The position numbers were made by a program, and so were the translations under genes. Shown in pieces: positions 16,130 to 24,966 of a stretch of 64,000 bases of DNA. Numbering within the stretch: the first letter of the stretch is position 1; every line of letters starts with the position of its first letter. Under the pieces are notes generated by a model. That model was not told the origin of the DNA. It was given only the letters and a program-made list of their open reading frames with translations, and ran no database searches. Source of the DNA: Catellatospora sichuanensis (GTDB lineage Bacteria > Actinomycetota > Actinomycetes > Mycobacteriales > Micromonosporaceae). Where the stretch lies: the NCBI RefSeq assembly GCF_007483665.1, contig NZ_VIQO01000025.1:174080-238079 (forward strand), given 5' to 3'.

Positions 16130-16483
16130 GACAACGGCGTCCGGCACAACGTCGCGGCGGGCGGCCGGCTGCTGGTGTCCACCACGTCCCGCGGCGACGG
16201 CACGGTCGAGCTGCGGGTGGCCAACACCGGGCCGGTCATCCCCCGCTACGAGGTGCCGAGCCTGTTCGAGCCGTTCCACCGGTACGGCGGCGACCGGCTC
16301 GCGGCCGCGCCCGGCGCGGGACTCGGGCTGTCCATCGTGCGCGCGGTCGCCCGCGCGCACGGCGGGGACGTGCGGGCCGTGCCGGGCGAGGGCGGCGGCC
16401 TGGTCGTGACGGTCACCCTGCCGCGGGCCGCGGCCCTCGACGAAGAACTCGCGGGTACGCCGGAAGCAGCGGCCCGCCGCTGA
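16130..16483 (+). pseudogene. Truncated histidine kinase (HATPase_c remnant)
   Basis: From 16130 the frame reads DNGVRHN (part of an N box), then VANTGPVIP (G1/D box region), LFEPFHRYGG (F box) and GAGLGLSIVRAVARAHGG (G2 box). This is the C-terminal ATP-binding half of a sensor kinase. No sensor, HAMP or phosphoacceptor His domain lies upstream; instead the sequence switches abruptly to the antisense of an unrelated fragment. No response-regulator gene is adjacent. It is most likely a deletion remnant. A downstream start making a short product cannot be excluded. Confidence 0.7.
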
Positions 16484-16492
16484 GGCGGGCGG

Positions 16493-17113
16493 TCAGCCGA
16501 TGACGTCCAGGAAGGCGCGGGCGATGACGGCGTGGCCGGCCAGGTTCGGGTGGATGCGGTCGTGCGCCCAGTCGGCGGGCCGGGTCGAGGTGAGCACCCG
16601 GTCGAACGCCGCCTGCACGGGCACGTGCAGCGCGCCGAACTCCTTCGCCAGCGCGGCGACCGTGGCGGCGTAGTCGCCGGTCATCGCGTACTGCGGGTCG
16701 TCGCGGTCGGACTCGATCAGGTACGGGTCGGCGAGGATCAGGCGGCAGCCGGTGCGCTCGACCGCCGTGGCGAGCAGCGAGCGCAGCGTCGTCGCGTACT
16801 CGTCGAGCGGCACGGCGGCGTCGGGCCGGTTCTCGAAGAAGCGCCAGACGTCGTTGATGCCGATCTTCACGCTGAGCCAGTCGGGCTGCTCCTCGACGAC
16901 GTCGCGCTCCCACCGGGCGGCGAGGTCGCGCACGGTGTCGCCGCTGATGCCGCGGTTGGCCCAGCTCAGGCCGAGTTCGGGACGGTCGGCGGTGACGAGG
17001 GCCTGCACCAGGCTCATGTAGCCGTTGCCGTAGGGCGCGGCGGCGTCGCGCCTGCCGCAGTCGGTGATGCTGTCGCCGATGAACACGATGCGCTGACGTG
17101 GCTGGAAGATCAC
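16493..17113 (-). CDS. SGNH/GDSL-type esterase or lipase
   Basis: A 206-residue hydrolase without signal peptide. Block I has the nucleophile Ser in FIGDSITD. Block II Gly is in NRGISGDT and block III Asn in KIGINDVW. Block V has the catalytic Asp/His in HDRIHPNLAGH. Complete motifs suggest an active ester hydrolase of the rhamnogalacturonan acetylesterase/GDSL kind. Substrate unknown. It is convergent with the histidine-kinase remnant. Confidence 0.88.
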   Translation of the reverse strand: MIFQPRQRIVFIGDSITDCGRRDAAAPYGNGYMSLVQALVTADRPELGLSWANRGISGDTVRDLAARWERDVVEEQPDWLSVKIGINDVWRFFENRPDAAVPLDEYATTLRSLLATAVERTGCRLILADPYLIESDRDDPQYAMTGDYAATVAALAKEFGALHVPVQAAFDRVLTSTRPADWAHDRIHPNLAGHAVIARAFLDVIG

Positions 17114-17151
17114 CGGCCCATGCTAAGCGCCCGGCCCCGCGGGCGCGACCC

Positions 17152-17757
17152 TCAGCGCGGCGGCGACAGCAGCCAGGGGTCGGTCAGGTCGTGGTAGGAC
17201 AGCATCGAGGTCAGCTCCTCGGCCCGGTCGAGGGCGCCCTGCAGCTCCGGCGGCAGCTGCCGCTGCTCGCCCGCGCGGGCCTGCTCCACCGAGGTGAAGT
17301 ACACCGCTTCGGTGAAGGTGCCGTCGTGGTGCAGAGCCACCGTGCCGCCGATGAGGTCCGGGCGGAAGGCGTGCAGGCTGGCCGACAGCCGTACGACGCT
17401 GTCCATCATCCGGTCCGGGTCGGTGGTCTGGCCCGTGATGACCTGTACGAAGCCGGCCTTGTCGGAACCGGTGGCGAGATACCCGCGCACGTCCGCGCTG
17501 TCGTGGAAGGTCGGGTCGGCGACCAGCGGCGCGGTCTCCTGCCACCAGCGGTCCTGCTCGGGACGCCTGCTGTTGGCCTGGGCCGCCTCCGCCGAGGCGA
17601 ACCGGGCGAGCACGACCAGCCGGCCGTCGGCGGTGACCCCGCCGGTGCTGCCGAGCCAGCCGTCGGCGCCCGGGGACAGCTCGCGCACCCAGCGTTCGAA
17701 TGCTTCGCGTGCCGCATCGGGGTCGGCCACGCGGCCGCGGATGACCTGAACGAACAT
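17152..17757 (-). CDS. Duplicated dimeric alpha/beta-barrel protein
   Basis: A 201-residue protein made of two similar halves: FVQVIRGRVADPDAAREAF at residue 2 and FVQVITGQTTDPDRM near residue 103, each expected to form one ferredoxin-like ABM/Dabb module. Fused in one chain they would build a pseudo-dimeric barrel. Related proteins include small monooxygenases and stress-response barrel proteins, but no catalytic residue is evident. The ATG at 17757 directly precedes the first repeat. It is divergent from the MDMPI-like gene at 17866. Confidence 0.75.
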   Translation of the reverse strand: MFVQVIRGRVADPDAAREAFERWVRELSPGADGWLGSTGGVTADGRLVVLARFASAEAAQANSRRPEQDRWWQETAPLVADPTFHDSADVRGYLATGSDKAGFVQVITGQTTDPDRMMDSVVRLSASLHAFRPDLIGGTVALHHDGTFTEAVYFTSVEQARAGEQRQLPPELQGALDRAEELTSMLSYHDLTDPWLLSPPR

Positions 17758-17865
17758 GGCGGACCTCCCGTCCCCCCGACGGTACGTCCCGACCGGCCAC
17801 CCGGGTCGCCGAAGCCGGATCTCGGCCCGTTCTGCCTGCATATACTGCTTGGCGAGGTGGATGCC

Positions 17866-18444
17866 ATGGACCTGCTCAACGGCTACCGGGCCAGTCTGGC
17901 CGAGTTCACCGACCGCGTCGCGCAGGTGCGGCCGCAGCAGTGGTCGTCGCCCACGCCGTGCCCGGAGTGGGACGTCCGTACGCTGGTCAATCATCTGGTG
18001 GGCGAGGACCGCTGGACCGTGCCGATCTTCGCCGGGGCCACCGTCGACGACGTCGGTGACCGGTTCGCCGGCGACCTGCTCGGCGCTGATCCCGTCACGG
18101 CGGCCGCCGACGCGGCCCGCGAGGCCGAGGCCGCGGTCACCGCGCCCGGGGCGATGGACCGGATCGTGCATCTGTCCTTCGGCGACACCGCCGCCAGCGA
18201 GTACGCCTACCAGCTCACCGCCGACCATCTCATCCATGCCTGGGACCTGGCCGTGGCGCTGGGTGTCGACCCGGCGCTGGACCCGCAGGCGGTGAAGGTG
18301 GTCGCGGACTGGTTCGACACCGAGGAGAACGCGTACCGCGGGGCAGGGGTCATCGGCCCGCGTTTCGATCTGCCCGACGGAGCCGACGCGCAGGACCGCC
18401 TGCTGGCCGCCTTCGGCCGCGATCCGTCCTGGGCCCCGGACTGA
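17866..18444 (+). CDS. TIGR03086/MDMPI-type DinB-like protein
   Basis: A 192-residue protein with the N-terminal domain of mycothiol-dependent maleylpyruvate isomerase (DinB-like four-helix bundle). The hallmark PTPCPEWDVRTLVNHLVGED is present, and a second helix pair with QLTADHLIHAWDLAVALG supplies the metal-binding His residues. The family uses mycothiol or binds metals; the substrate is unknown. TATACT (17841-17846) is a good -10 box, placing the mRNA start just before GAGGTGG. An in-frame GTG at 17857 is an alternative start. Confidence 0.82.
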   Translation: MDLLNGYRASLAEFTDRVAQVRPQQWSSPTPCPEWDVRTLVNHLVGEDRWTVPIFAGATVDDVGDRFAGDLLGADPVTAAADAAREAEAAVTAPGAMDRIVHLSFGDTAASEYAYQLTADHLIHAWDLAVALGVDPALDPQAVKVVADWFDTEENAYRGAGVIGPRFDLPDGADAQDRLLAAFGRDPSWAPD

Positions 18445-18484
18445 CCCGTGGGCCCCTTGGCCGCAGGTGCGGTGGTGGGCGGGC

Positions 18485-18838
18485 TCAGGCCGCGCTGAAG
18501 GCGGTGACGTGGGTCGGCTGGTAGACGCCGAGGGTCGCGCCGCCGGGCAGGCGTACCACGGCCTCGGTGCCCCACTCGCGCTTCGCGGGCGCGACGATGA
18601 TCTCCAGGCCGCGCTCGCTCCACTGTGCCACCGTGGACTCCACGTCATCGGTGGTCAGGTACAGCTCGCAGCGGGTGTGCGCGTCGGCCGGGTGGAAGGC
18701 GATCTCCGCGGGCGGCGCCTTGAAGATCAACCAGCCCTCACCGGTGTCCACGTGCGGGAAGCCGAGCACGTCGCGGAAGAAGGCGCGGTCGGCGTCGGCG
18801 TTCGTGCTGTAGATCAGAGCATGCATACCGTTGATCAT
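18485..18838 (-). CDS. VOC/glyoxalase-family protein
   Basis: A 117-residue vicinal-oxygen-chelate protein with paired beta-alpha-beta-beta-beta units: HALIYSTNADADRAFFRDVLGF at the N-terminus and ELYLTTDDVESTVAQWSERG in the second half. The loop AFHPADAHTRCELYL contains likely metal ligands, and GTEAVVRLPGGATLGVYQP is the conserved closing strand. It may be an antibiotic-binding or lyase-type member; the substrate is unknown. An internal ATG at 18826 is a possible start. It is convergent with the MDMPI-like gene. Confidence 0.82.
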   Translation of the reverse strand: MINGMHALIYSTNADADRAFFRDVLGFPHVDTGEGWLIFKAPPAEIAFHPADAHTRCELYLTTDDVESTVAQWSERGLEIIVAPAKREWGTEAVVRLPGGATLGVYQPTHVTAFSAA

Positions 18839-18904
18839 GTCTTGATGATATGCCGCCTGACCTGGGCAGCAGAACGCTTCCGCGGTCTGGTTCGCACGGT
18901 GGGC

Positions 18905-19159
18905 TCATTCGAAGAGCGAGTGCGGCGCGCCGTGGTCCTCCCGGCGGCGCTGCCGCCGCCGGCGGGTGATCACGATCAGGTCGACGACCGTGACGGCCAT
19001 CAGCAGCACGCTGAACCAGCCCAGCCAGGTCAGTCCGAAGGCGAACGAGATGACCGCCAGCACGCCCGCGAACACCAGTCCGAACCCGGCCAGTGCCAGC
19101 CGGAGGTTCAGCGCGCTGTACGGGTGATCGTGGGTGCCGTCCGGCTTCTGTCTTGTCAT
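18905..19159 (-). CDS. Small two-helix membrane protein (DUF6343-like)
   Basis: An 84-residue protein starting MTRQKPDGTHDHP. It has two membrane helices, LALAGFGLVFAGVLAVISFA and GWFSVLLMAVTVVDLIVI, and a strongly basic end (TRRRRQRRRE). The SALNLRLALAGFGL segment resembles DUF6343-type actinomycete proteins (from memory). Function unknown. A start 30 bp upstream is possible but adds residues that look non-coding. Confidence 0.65.
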   Translation of the reverse strand: MTRQKPDGTHDHPYSALNLRLALAGFGLVFAGVLAVISFAFGLTWLGWFSVLLMAVTVVDLIVITRRRRQRRREDHGAPHSLFE

Positions 19160-19318
19160 CGTGGCCTCGATTGCCATTCTAGTCCGCATCAGGACGGCTC
19201 AGGATGATCGGCAATGTGGCGCAACGGCCGGATCCGGCCGGAGCGGGCCGCGCCACCGCGTAGGCCGCCCGCCCCGCACCTACCATGAGAACCGACCCCT
19301 ACCAGGCGGGAGAGGCAC

Positions 19319-20161
19319 ATGTCCGGCGCTACGATCGCCGTCACCGGGGCCACCGGCCGGCTCGGTCTGCGGGTGGCGCAGCGCCTCGCCGAGGCCGGGC
19401 TGCCCCAGCGCCTGCTGGTGCGCGACCCCGGCCGCGCCCCCGAACTGCCCGGCGCGGAGGTGCGCCGAGCGGCGTACGGCGAGCGCGCGGCGGTGCGCGA
19501 CGCGCTGACCGGGGTGGACACGGTGTTCATGGTCTCGGGCGCGGAGTCCGCCGAGCGGGTCGACGACCACCGCACGTTCATCGACGCCGCAGTGGCCGCC
19601 GGGGTGCGCCGGCTGGTGTACACCTCGTTCTTCGGCGCGGGCCCCGACGCCACGTTCACGCTCGCCCGCGATCACTGGGCCACCGAGCAGCACCTGCGGG
19701 ACACCCCGCTGGCCTGGACCTTCCTGCGCAACAACCTCTACCTGGAGATGCTGCCGCTGTTCGCCGGGCGCGACGGGGTACTGCGCGGTCCGGCGGGCAA
19801 CGGCCGGGTGGCCGGGGTGTCCATCGCCGACGTGGCGGGCGTCGCCGCGCTGGTGCTGCGCGAGCCCGGCCGCCACGACGGGCAGACGTACGAGCTGAGC
19901 GGGCCGCAGGCGCTGACTTTGGAGCAGGTCGCCGAGATCATCACGTTCGTGACCGGGCGGCAGACGAGCTACCACGACGAGACCGTCGAGGAGGCGTACG
20001 CCTCCCGGGCCTCCTACGGCGCTCCCGGCTGGCAGGTCGAGGCGTGGGTAAGCACGTACCTCGCCATCGCCCGGGGGGAGCTGGCCGCCACCACCGGCAC
20101 CGTGGAGCGGTTGACCGGTGCGCCCGCGGTGAACCTGGAGGAGCTGCTGCGGCTGGGCTGA
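19319..20161 (+). CDS. NmrA-like NAD(P)-binding oxidoreductase or sensor
   Basis: A 280-residue atypical short-chain dehydrogenase with the NAD(P) motif AVTGATGRLGLRVAQRL near the N-terminus, VDTVFMVSG and RLVYTSFFGAGP. Canonical Tyr-x3-Lys catalysis is not evident, as in the NmrA/QorB group, where proteins act as quinone reductases or redox-sensing regulators. The C-terminal part (TYELSGPQALTLEQVAEI) is characteristic of this subfamily. The ATG follows GGGAGAGGCAC. Confidence 0.85.
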   Translation: MSGATIAVTGATGRLGLRVAQRLAEAGLPQRLLVRDPGRAPELPGAEVRRAAYGERAAVRDALTGVDTVFMVSGAESAERVDDHRTFIDAAVAAGVRRLVYTSFFGAGPDATFTLARDHWATEQHLRDTPLAWTFLRNNLYLEMLPLFAGRDGVLRGPAGNGRVAGVSIADVAGVAALVLREPGRHDGQTYELSGPQALTLEQVAEIITFVTGRQTSYHDETVEEAYASRASYGAPGWQVEAWVSTYLAIARGELAATTGTVERLTGAPAVNLEELLRLG

Positions 20162-20326
20162 GCCACCGGATCCGCCCGCCCAGGAACATGCCCGCCCGGC
20201 GGATGACCCGCGGCTCCGCGGACGCGTTCCGGACCCTCGATCCCGGCGCGGATCAGCGTAGGCTGAAGGCATACGTTGGCTCCGGACCCCGGCGACGTCA
20301 CGCACGTCGATTCCGTGGAGGTCTCC

Positions 20327-20434
20327 GTGAGCATCCTTGGTTCGATCGTCGCCGTCCCGCGATTTCACCTCGGCGTGGTGCGTCCGGGTCTGGCCGTGCG
20401 CCGGAGCAGAGCACCGGCAAGCGGCGCAGCATGA
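20327..20434 (+). CDS. Candidate 35-aa leader peptide overlapping the GAF-ANTAR gene
   Basis: A GTG at 20327 preceded by GGAGG (7-nt spacing) opens a 35-codon frame starting VSILGSIVAVPRFHLG. It ends at TGA 20432-20434, overlapping the ATG (20431) of the next gene as ATGA. The strong ribosome-binding site belongs to this short frame, since the downstream gene has none of its own. This suggests translational coupling. The product may be functional or only a regulatory leader. Confidence 0.5.
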   Translation: MSILGSIVAVPRFHLGVVRPGLAVRRSRAPASGAA

Positions 20435-21183
20435 TCAATGAGCGGGTCATGCGGGTCTGGGCACAGGTCGGCAAGCAGACGCAGGGCGCCCCTGTGACGC
20501 TGGCGCACATCTGCGCCGCCGCGGTGGAGGGCGTGCATGTGGACGGGGCCGGTTTGACGATCATGGTGAGTTCCACGGTCCGCGACGTCGTGCACACGTC
20601 GGATCAGGTCGCCGCGGAGCTTGAGGAGTGGCAGCTGACCTACGGGCAGGGCCCGTGCGTGGACGCGTTCGCCTCCGGCGGTCCGGTGCTGGCGCTGGAT
20701 CTGTCGTCGTCCGAGAGCCTGACCCGCTGGCCGGTGTTCACCCCGGCCGCCCTGGGCAGCGGCGCGCAGGCCGTGTTCGCCCTGCCGCTGCAGTTCGGCG
20801 CGATCCGGCTCGGCGTGCTCGACCTGTACCGCTCCCGGCCGGGCGCGATGAGCCGGTACGAGCTCGCCGACGCGCTGGCGTTCGCCGAAACCGCCGCCCT
20901 GACCCTGCTCGACGGCGTGGCGGGGCAACAACCTGACACCGCCGAACTGGCCTGGCAGCGCGACGACCCGACCGCGCACCAGGCTCAGGTGCACCAGGCC
21001 ACCGGAATGATCATTGCGCAGCTCGGCACCAGCGCCGAGGCTGCTTTCGCCCGGCTGCGCGCCTACGCCTACGCCCACGATCGCAGGCTGGGCGATGTGG
21101 CCCGCGACGTCGTGGAGCGCCGGCTGCGGTTCGAGCCCGATCCGCTGGACAACCATGATCACGATGAGGGAGTGCCCGCGTGA
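20431..21183 (+). CDS. GAF-ANTAR RNA-binding regulator 1
   Basis: A 250-residue protein: a GAF sensor domain (about residues 20-160, with LTYGQGPCVDAFASGGPVLA) followed by a C-terminal ANTAR three-helix domain (QVHQATGMIIAQLGTSAEAA to residue 232). ANTAR domains bind paired hexanucleotide hairpins in RNA and prevent termination; the GAF part senses a ligand or redox state. The start is supported by the ATGA overlap with the leader peptide. A second GAF-ANTAR gene and a sigma factor follow, suggesting one signalling unit. Confidence 0.88.
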   Translation: MINERVMRVWAQVGKQTQGAPVTLAHICAAAVEGVHVDGAGLTIMVSSTVRDVVHTSDQVAAELEEWQLTYGQGPCVDAFASGGPVLALDLSSSESLTRWPVFTPAALGSGAQAVFALPLQFGAIRLGVLDLYRSRPGAMSRYELADALAFAETAALTLLDGVAGQQPDTAELAWQRDDPTAHQAQVHQATGMIIAQLGTSAEAAFARLRAYAYAHDRRLGDVARDVVERRLRFEPDPLDNHDHDEGVPA

Positions 21184-21235
21184 CCGCCCGATACCGAAAC
21201 CACGTCGAGGACTATCGTTGTGGGGGGAGACGCGT

Positions 21236-22012
21236 ATGAGAGAACGACAGTTGGCCGACGCTTTCGTCGAGCTGGCCGACACCCTCGTCGACGATTTCGA
21301 CCTGATGGACTTCCTCCACCAGGTGACGGTGCGGTGCTCGCAGGTGCTCGGCGTGGCTGCGGCCGGCCTGCTGCTGACCGACCAGCGCGGCGCGCTGCGG
21401 GTCGCGGCCGCCTCCACCGAAGAGACCCGGCTGCTGGAGCTGCTCCAGCTGCAGACGGACGAGGGACCCTGCCCGGAGTGCTTCCACTCCGGCGAGGCGG
21501 TGGCAGTCCCCGACCTGTCTTCGGCCGCCGACCGCTGGCCGCGCTTCGTCGCCCAGGCCGCCCAGAGTGGATTCGCCTCCGTCCACGCCCTGCCGATGCG
21601 CCTGCGCACCGACGTCATCGGGGCCCTGAACCTCTTCGGCGCCCGGCCCGGCAAGCTCGACGACCACACCATCCAGCTGGGTCAGGCGCTCGCCGACGTG
21701 GCCACGATCGGGCTGCTGCAGGCCCGCGCCATCCGTCACCACGAGACGCTCGCCGAGCAGCTGCAGACCGCGCTCAACAGCCGCATCATCATCGAACAGG
21801 CCAAGGGCGTCATCGCGGAACGCCGCCGCATCGACATGGACGAGGCGTTCACCCTGCTGCGGGAGACCGCCCGCCGCGAAAACCGCCGGCTGTCCGAACT
21901 GGCCCGCGCGGTGGTCGACGGGACGGAGCCGGTCCTGCCCGAACGATCGACGCCCATGGCTGCCGGGCAGCCGCCGATCCGCTTGCGCCACCACGACGGC
22001 AGCGTAGGCTGA
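21236..22012 (+). CDS. GAF-ANTAR RNA-binding regulator 2
   Basis: A 258-residue paralogue of the preceding protein: GAF domain (about residues 8-150, with LQTDEGPCPECFHSGEAVAV) and ANTAR domain (about 168-230, with IIEQAKGVIAERRRIDMDEA). The C-terminal tail is short and low-complexity. The ATG at 21236 has a strong GGGGGGAGA ribosome-binding site, so it is translated independently of regulator 1. Paralogue pairs may bind different signals or form heterodimers (inference). Confidence 0.9.
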   Translation: MRERQLADAFVELADTLVDDFDLMDFLHQVTVRCSQVLGVAAAGLLLTDQRGALRVAAASTEETRLLELLQLQTDEGPCPECFHSGEAVAVPDLSSAADRWPRFVAQAAQSGFASVHALPMRLRTDVIGALNLFGARPGKLDDHTIQLGQALADVATIGLLQARAIRHHETLAEQLQTALNSRIIIEQAKGVIAERRRIDMDEAFTLLRETARRENRRLSELARAVVDGTEPVLPERSTPMAAGQPPIRLRHHDGSVG

Positions 22013-22182
22013 GCACACGATCGGAGACACTCTGATCAGGTCGGCGTCGGGTGAACCACGCCGACCGTTTCCTTCACACCGCCCAGACCCCGCGGTCAGA
22101 CCAGGCAACACCGGTGGCCTCAGCAGAGGCTTCCGGCCGGTCGGCACGCCGCTGCCTCCAGCCGTCGAGGGCGTTGATCCGT

Positions 22183-22947
22183 ATGACCATCTCTGCCGAG
22201 CGCCCGGTCCGTTCCACCGAACAACTGCTGCAGGCGCGCGCCGAACTGGCGGCGGACGACCCCGAACGCGCCCGGATCCGCGCCCGGGTCATCGAGGAGA
22301 ACCTGCCCATGGCCCGGCGGCTCGCCCGGCGCTTCGCCGGACGCGGGGAGCGCCTGGAGGATCTCGCCCAGGTCGCCGCCCTCGCGCTGATCAAAGCAGT
22401 CGACGGCTACGACCCCCAGCGTGAGATCCCGTTCAGCGGATACGCGGTGCCGTTCATCCTCGGCGCCGTCAAGCGGCACTTCCGTGACGCCGCCTGGGGG
22501 ATGCGGGTGCCCCGCGCGGTCAAGGAGATGGGCCACGTGGTGGCCGCCGCGGCGAGTGAACTCAGCCAGCAGCGCGGTCGCACGCCCGGCGCGGCCGACA
22601 TCGCCGACCACCTGGACCTTGCACTGGCCGACGTGCTGACCGCGGTGGGATCGTGGCAGGCATACCGGGTGATCTCCTTGAACGCCCCGCCTTCCGGCAC
22701 CGCGGGCGCCGACCTCATCGAGCGGATCGGCGACGTCGACGCGCGCTACCAGGCCGTCGAGGAGCGCATGTCACTGCGCCCCGTGCTGGCCGCGATCCCG
22801 CCCCGGGAACGGCGCATCCTCGCCATGCGGGTCTACTGCCGGATGAGCCAGGCCGAGATCGCCGCCGAGATCGGCCTTTCCCAGATGCACGTGTCCCGGC
22901 TGCTCAAACAGACGCTCGACCGGCTGCGGGCGGCGATACCGGAATGA
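22183..22947 (+). CDS. SigB/SigF-family RNA polymerase sigma factor
   Basis: A 254-residue sigma-70 group 3 factor. Region 2 includes MARRLARRFAGRGERLEDLA and GYDPQREIPFSGYAVPFILG; region 3 contains RVPRAVKEMG; region 4 has the helix-turn-helix SQAEIAAEIGLSQMHVSRLL. In actinomycetes such factors drive stress and development regulons and are usually held by an anti-sigma factor, but none is next to it here. The start MTISAERPV matches where family proteins begin. Following two GAF-ANTAR genes, it may belong to a sensory cascade. Confidence 0.9.
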   Translation: MTISAERPVRSTEQLLQARAELAADDPERARIRARVIEENLPMARRLARRFAGRGERLEDLAQVAALALIKAVDGYDPQREIPFSGYAVPFILGAVKRHFRDAAWGMRVPRAVKEMGHVVAAAASELSQQRGRTPGAADIADHLDLALADVLTAVGSWQAYRVISLNAPPSGTAGADLIERIGDVDARYQAVEERMSLRPVLAAIPPRERRILAMRVYCRMSQAEIAAEIGLSQMHVSRLLKQTLDRLRAAIPE

Positions 22948-22958
22948 GGCCGGCCGGC

Positions 22959-23011
22959 GCCGGAAACCGCGCCGAGATGAGCCCGATCCTCACCTCGGTG
23001 CGGCTTCCGGC
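22959..23011. terminator. Long bidirectional hairpin terminator
   Basis: Arms of 23 nt (22959-22981 and 22989-23011) pair at 20 of 23 positions around a 7-nt loop CCCGATC. They lie between the sigma-factor stop (22947) and the convergent SWIM gene stop (23025), so the hairpin can end both transcripts. Confidence 0.75.
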
Positions 23012-23024
23012 GACGCGGTTCATG

Positions 23025-24917
23025 TCACGACAGCCACGAGGCCTCGATGAGGGCTTGTGTGGCGGCCCGCTCGTACACCGCCGCGGACAGCCAGGCCCGG
23101 GTGAAGCCCTCCGCGTCGTCGCCGGTGAGGCGGCCGAACGCGTCCCGGGGCCGGAACCGGGCGGCCGTGCCCAGCTCGGCCGACAGGTACGCGCCCAGGT
23201 CCAGGCGGGCCCGCCGCAGCCGGCGCTCCTGGTCGTCGGCGAGCGCGTGCACGCCCCGGCCGCCGCTGACCACCCGTTCCAGGTGGCGGCGCAGCAGCTG
23301 CAGCGCCGGATCACCGGTCGCGGGCGGGCGCCCGGCGACGGCCGCCTGCTGCTGACCGGACAGCAGCTGGCTGCGGTGCAGGCGGTCGTATCCCAGGTCG
23401 GCATGGCCGGACCAGGCCGCCGGCAGGCGCAGCCCGTCGCCGGTGCCGGGCGCGATGCCGATCGACAGCGCCTCGACGGTGGCCCGCCGACCGGGGTCGG
23501 GACGGCCCACCACCAGCAGTTCCAGGCCTGCCGCCGCGCCGAGCAGCCGCAGGTTGTCCCGGTATGCCAGCTCCGGGTGGTCGTCGGCCACGGTCAGCAC
23601 CACCGGAGCCCCGTCGGCGGTCTCCGCGAGCACCGCGTCACCGGTGGCCGCGCCGCTCAGGCGTACGGAGAGGAACACCAGGTCGGATCCGGCCAGGCGA
23701 TCCCCGACCGGCTCGGCGAGCGCGGCGAAGGCACGGCTGACCTGCTGGTCCAGCGGCTCCTCCCACAGCGTTCGCAAGGGCGGCTCGGTCCAGGCCGCCC
23801 CGGCGGCGCGCACCGCGCGCACCGATCTGCCCGCGCCGAGCCGGCCTGAGGCGCTGGCCGTGCCCCCAGAAACGATCATTCCCGCGCGGGTCAGCTCGCG
23901 GTGGGTCAGCCCGGCCTCGCCCAATGCCACCACCGTGTCGCCGGAGCGGGCGGCCCGGTCCGCGCCGCCGGGGGCGACGTCGGTGACCGTCCACAGCCGA
24001 CCGGCGCGGTCCACGACGTAGGTGGCCGTGCCCGCGTAGCCGGACTCGGCGACGACGGGGACCGTGCACAGGCCGTACAGGCGCAGCCCGGCCTGCGGGT
24101 CGTAGCCGCGGCGGGCCACGCCGAGCAGGTCCGCGGACTGCCCGGCGGGCAGGTCGTCGGCGCGCAGCCGGTGTGACACGGTCAGCAGCTCGCGCAGGTC
24201 GTCGGTGAGCTCGGCCAGCCGGAACTGCGGCTGCGACTCGCGCAGCGCCTGCAGCCCGGCGGCGACCCGGGTGCCTGCCGCGGCGGCCCGGTGCAGGCCG
24301 TTGGCGCGGCCCTCGTGCACGGCCCGCAGCAGCGCGGTACGCAGCACCAGCCCGCTGCCCGTCGTGCCCGCCGCGAGCACCGCCGCCCCGGCCCGCCACA
24401 GCCCTTCGGCCGCGTCCCGCTGCCGTGGCGTGAGCAGGACCGGCACGTCACCGGGATCGGCGCCGCCGGAGCCGGTCTCGCGGGATGCCGTCGCCGCTCC
24501 GTCCACGGTGGGCCCGGACGGGCCCGGGGCTGCCTGTGCCGTCGAGCCGACCCCGTCCGCTGCCGGTTTGCCGTCCGCATCGGCAGGGCCGGCGCTGTGC
24601 GGTTCGTCGGGCTGCGGTTCGTCGTCGAGGCCGTCGTGGACCGGGGCCAGCGCCAGCACCGCCACGCGGTGCAGGCAGTTGGGCGCGAGCAGGCAGCTGC
24701 ACCGGGCGTCGGCCCCGGTGCGCACCACTCCGCCGGTCAGCGTCAGCGTGACCGTGGTGCCCTCGTCGACGGTGACCGTGACCTGGTCGTCCGCCGTGGA
24801 CACGGGCCAGGCCGCGGCCCGGGTCACGGCCTCGTCGACCTTCTTGCGCAACCGGCCCGGCAGCGCGTCGAGCGTCTCCGCCAGGGCCGGGGCGGTCACC
24901 GCGGGCAGCCCGTTCAC
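23025..24917 (-). CDS. SWIM zinc-finger protein of MoxR-vWA system 1
   Basis: A 630-residue protein. An N-terminal SWIM zinc finger has C73, C75, C81 and H83 (CSCLLAPNCLH, CxC-x5-CxH), which in other proteins contacts DNA, RNA or protein. A Ser/Pro/Gly linker (about 95-165) leads to a large helical C-terminal region of unknown fold. The GTG start has GGGGAG upstream. It is the last gene of a five-gene minus-strand cluster, 49 bp after the DUF5682-vWA gene. SWIM proteins recur with MoxR/vWA genes in actinomycetes, suggesting a nucleic-acid or substrate-recognition role (inference). Confidence 0.8.
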   Translation of the reverse strand: MNGLPAVTAPALAETLDALPGRLRKKVDEAVTRAAAWPVSTADDQVTVTVDEGTTVTLTLTGGVVRTGADARCSCLLAPNCLHRVAVLALAPVHDGLDDEPQPDEPHSAGPADADGKPAADGVGSTAQAAPGPSGPTVDGAATASRETGSGGADPGDVPVLLTPRQRDAAEGLWRAGAAVLAAGTTGSGLVLRTALLRAVHEGRANGLHRAAAAGTRVAAGLQALRESQPQFRLAELTDDLRELLTVSHRLRADDLPAGQSADLLGVARRGYDPQAGLRLYGLCTVPVVAESGYAGTATYVVDRAGRLWTVTDVAPGGADRAARSGDTVVALGEAGLTHRELTRAGMIVSGGTASASGRLGAGRSVRAVRAAGAAWTEPPLRTLWEEPLDQQVSRAFAALAEPVGDRLAGSDLVFLSVRLSGAATGDAVLAETADGAPVVLTVADDHPELAYRDNLRLLGAAAGLELLVVGRPDPGRRATVEALSIGIAPGTGDGLRLPAAWSGHADLGYDRLHRSQLLSGQQQAAVAGRPPATGDPALQLLRRHLERVVSGGRGVHALADDQERRLRRARLDLGAYLSAELGTAARFRPRDAFGRLTGDDAEGFTRAWLSAAVYERAATQALIEASWLS

Positions 24918-24966
24918 CGCCGCTCCCCTCTGCCGTGGCGCACGCCGTCTTCCCTGCTCGTCGTGT

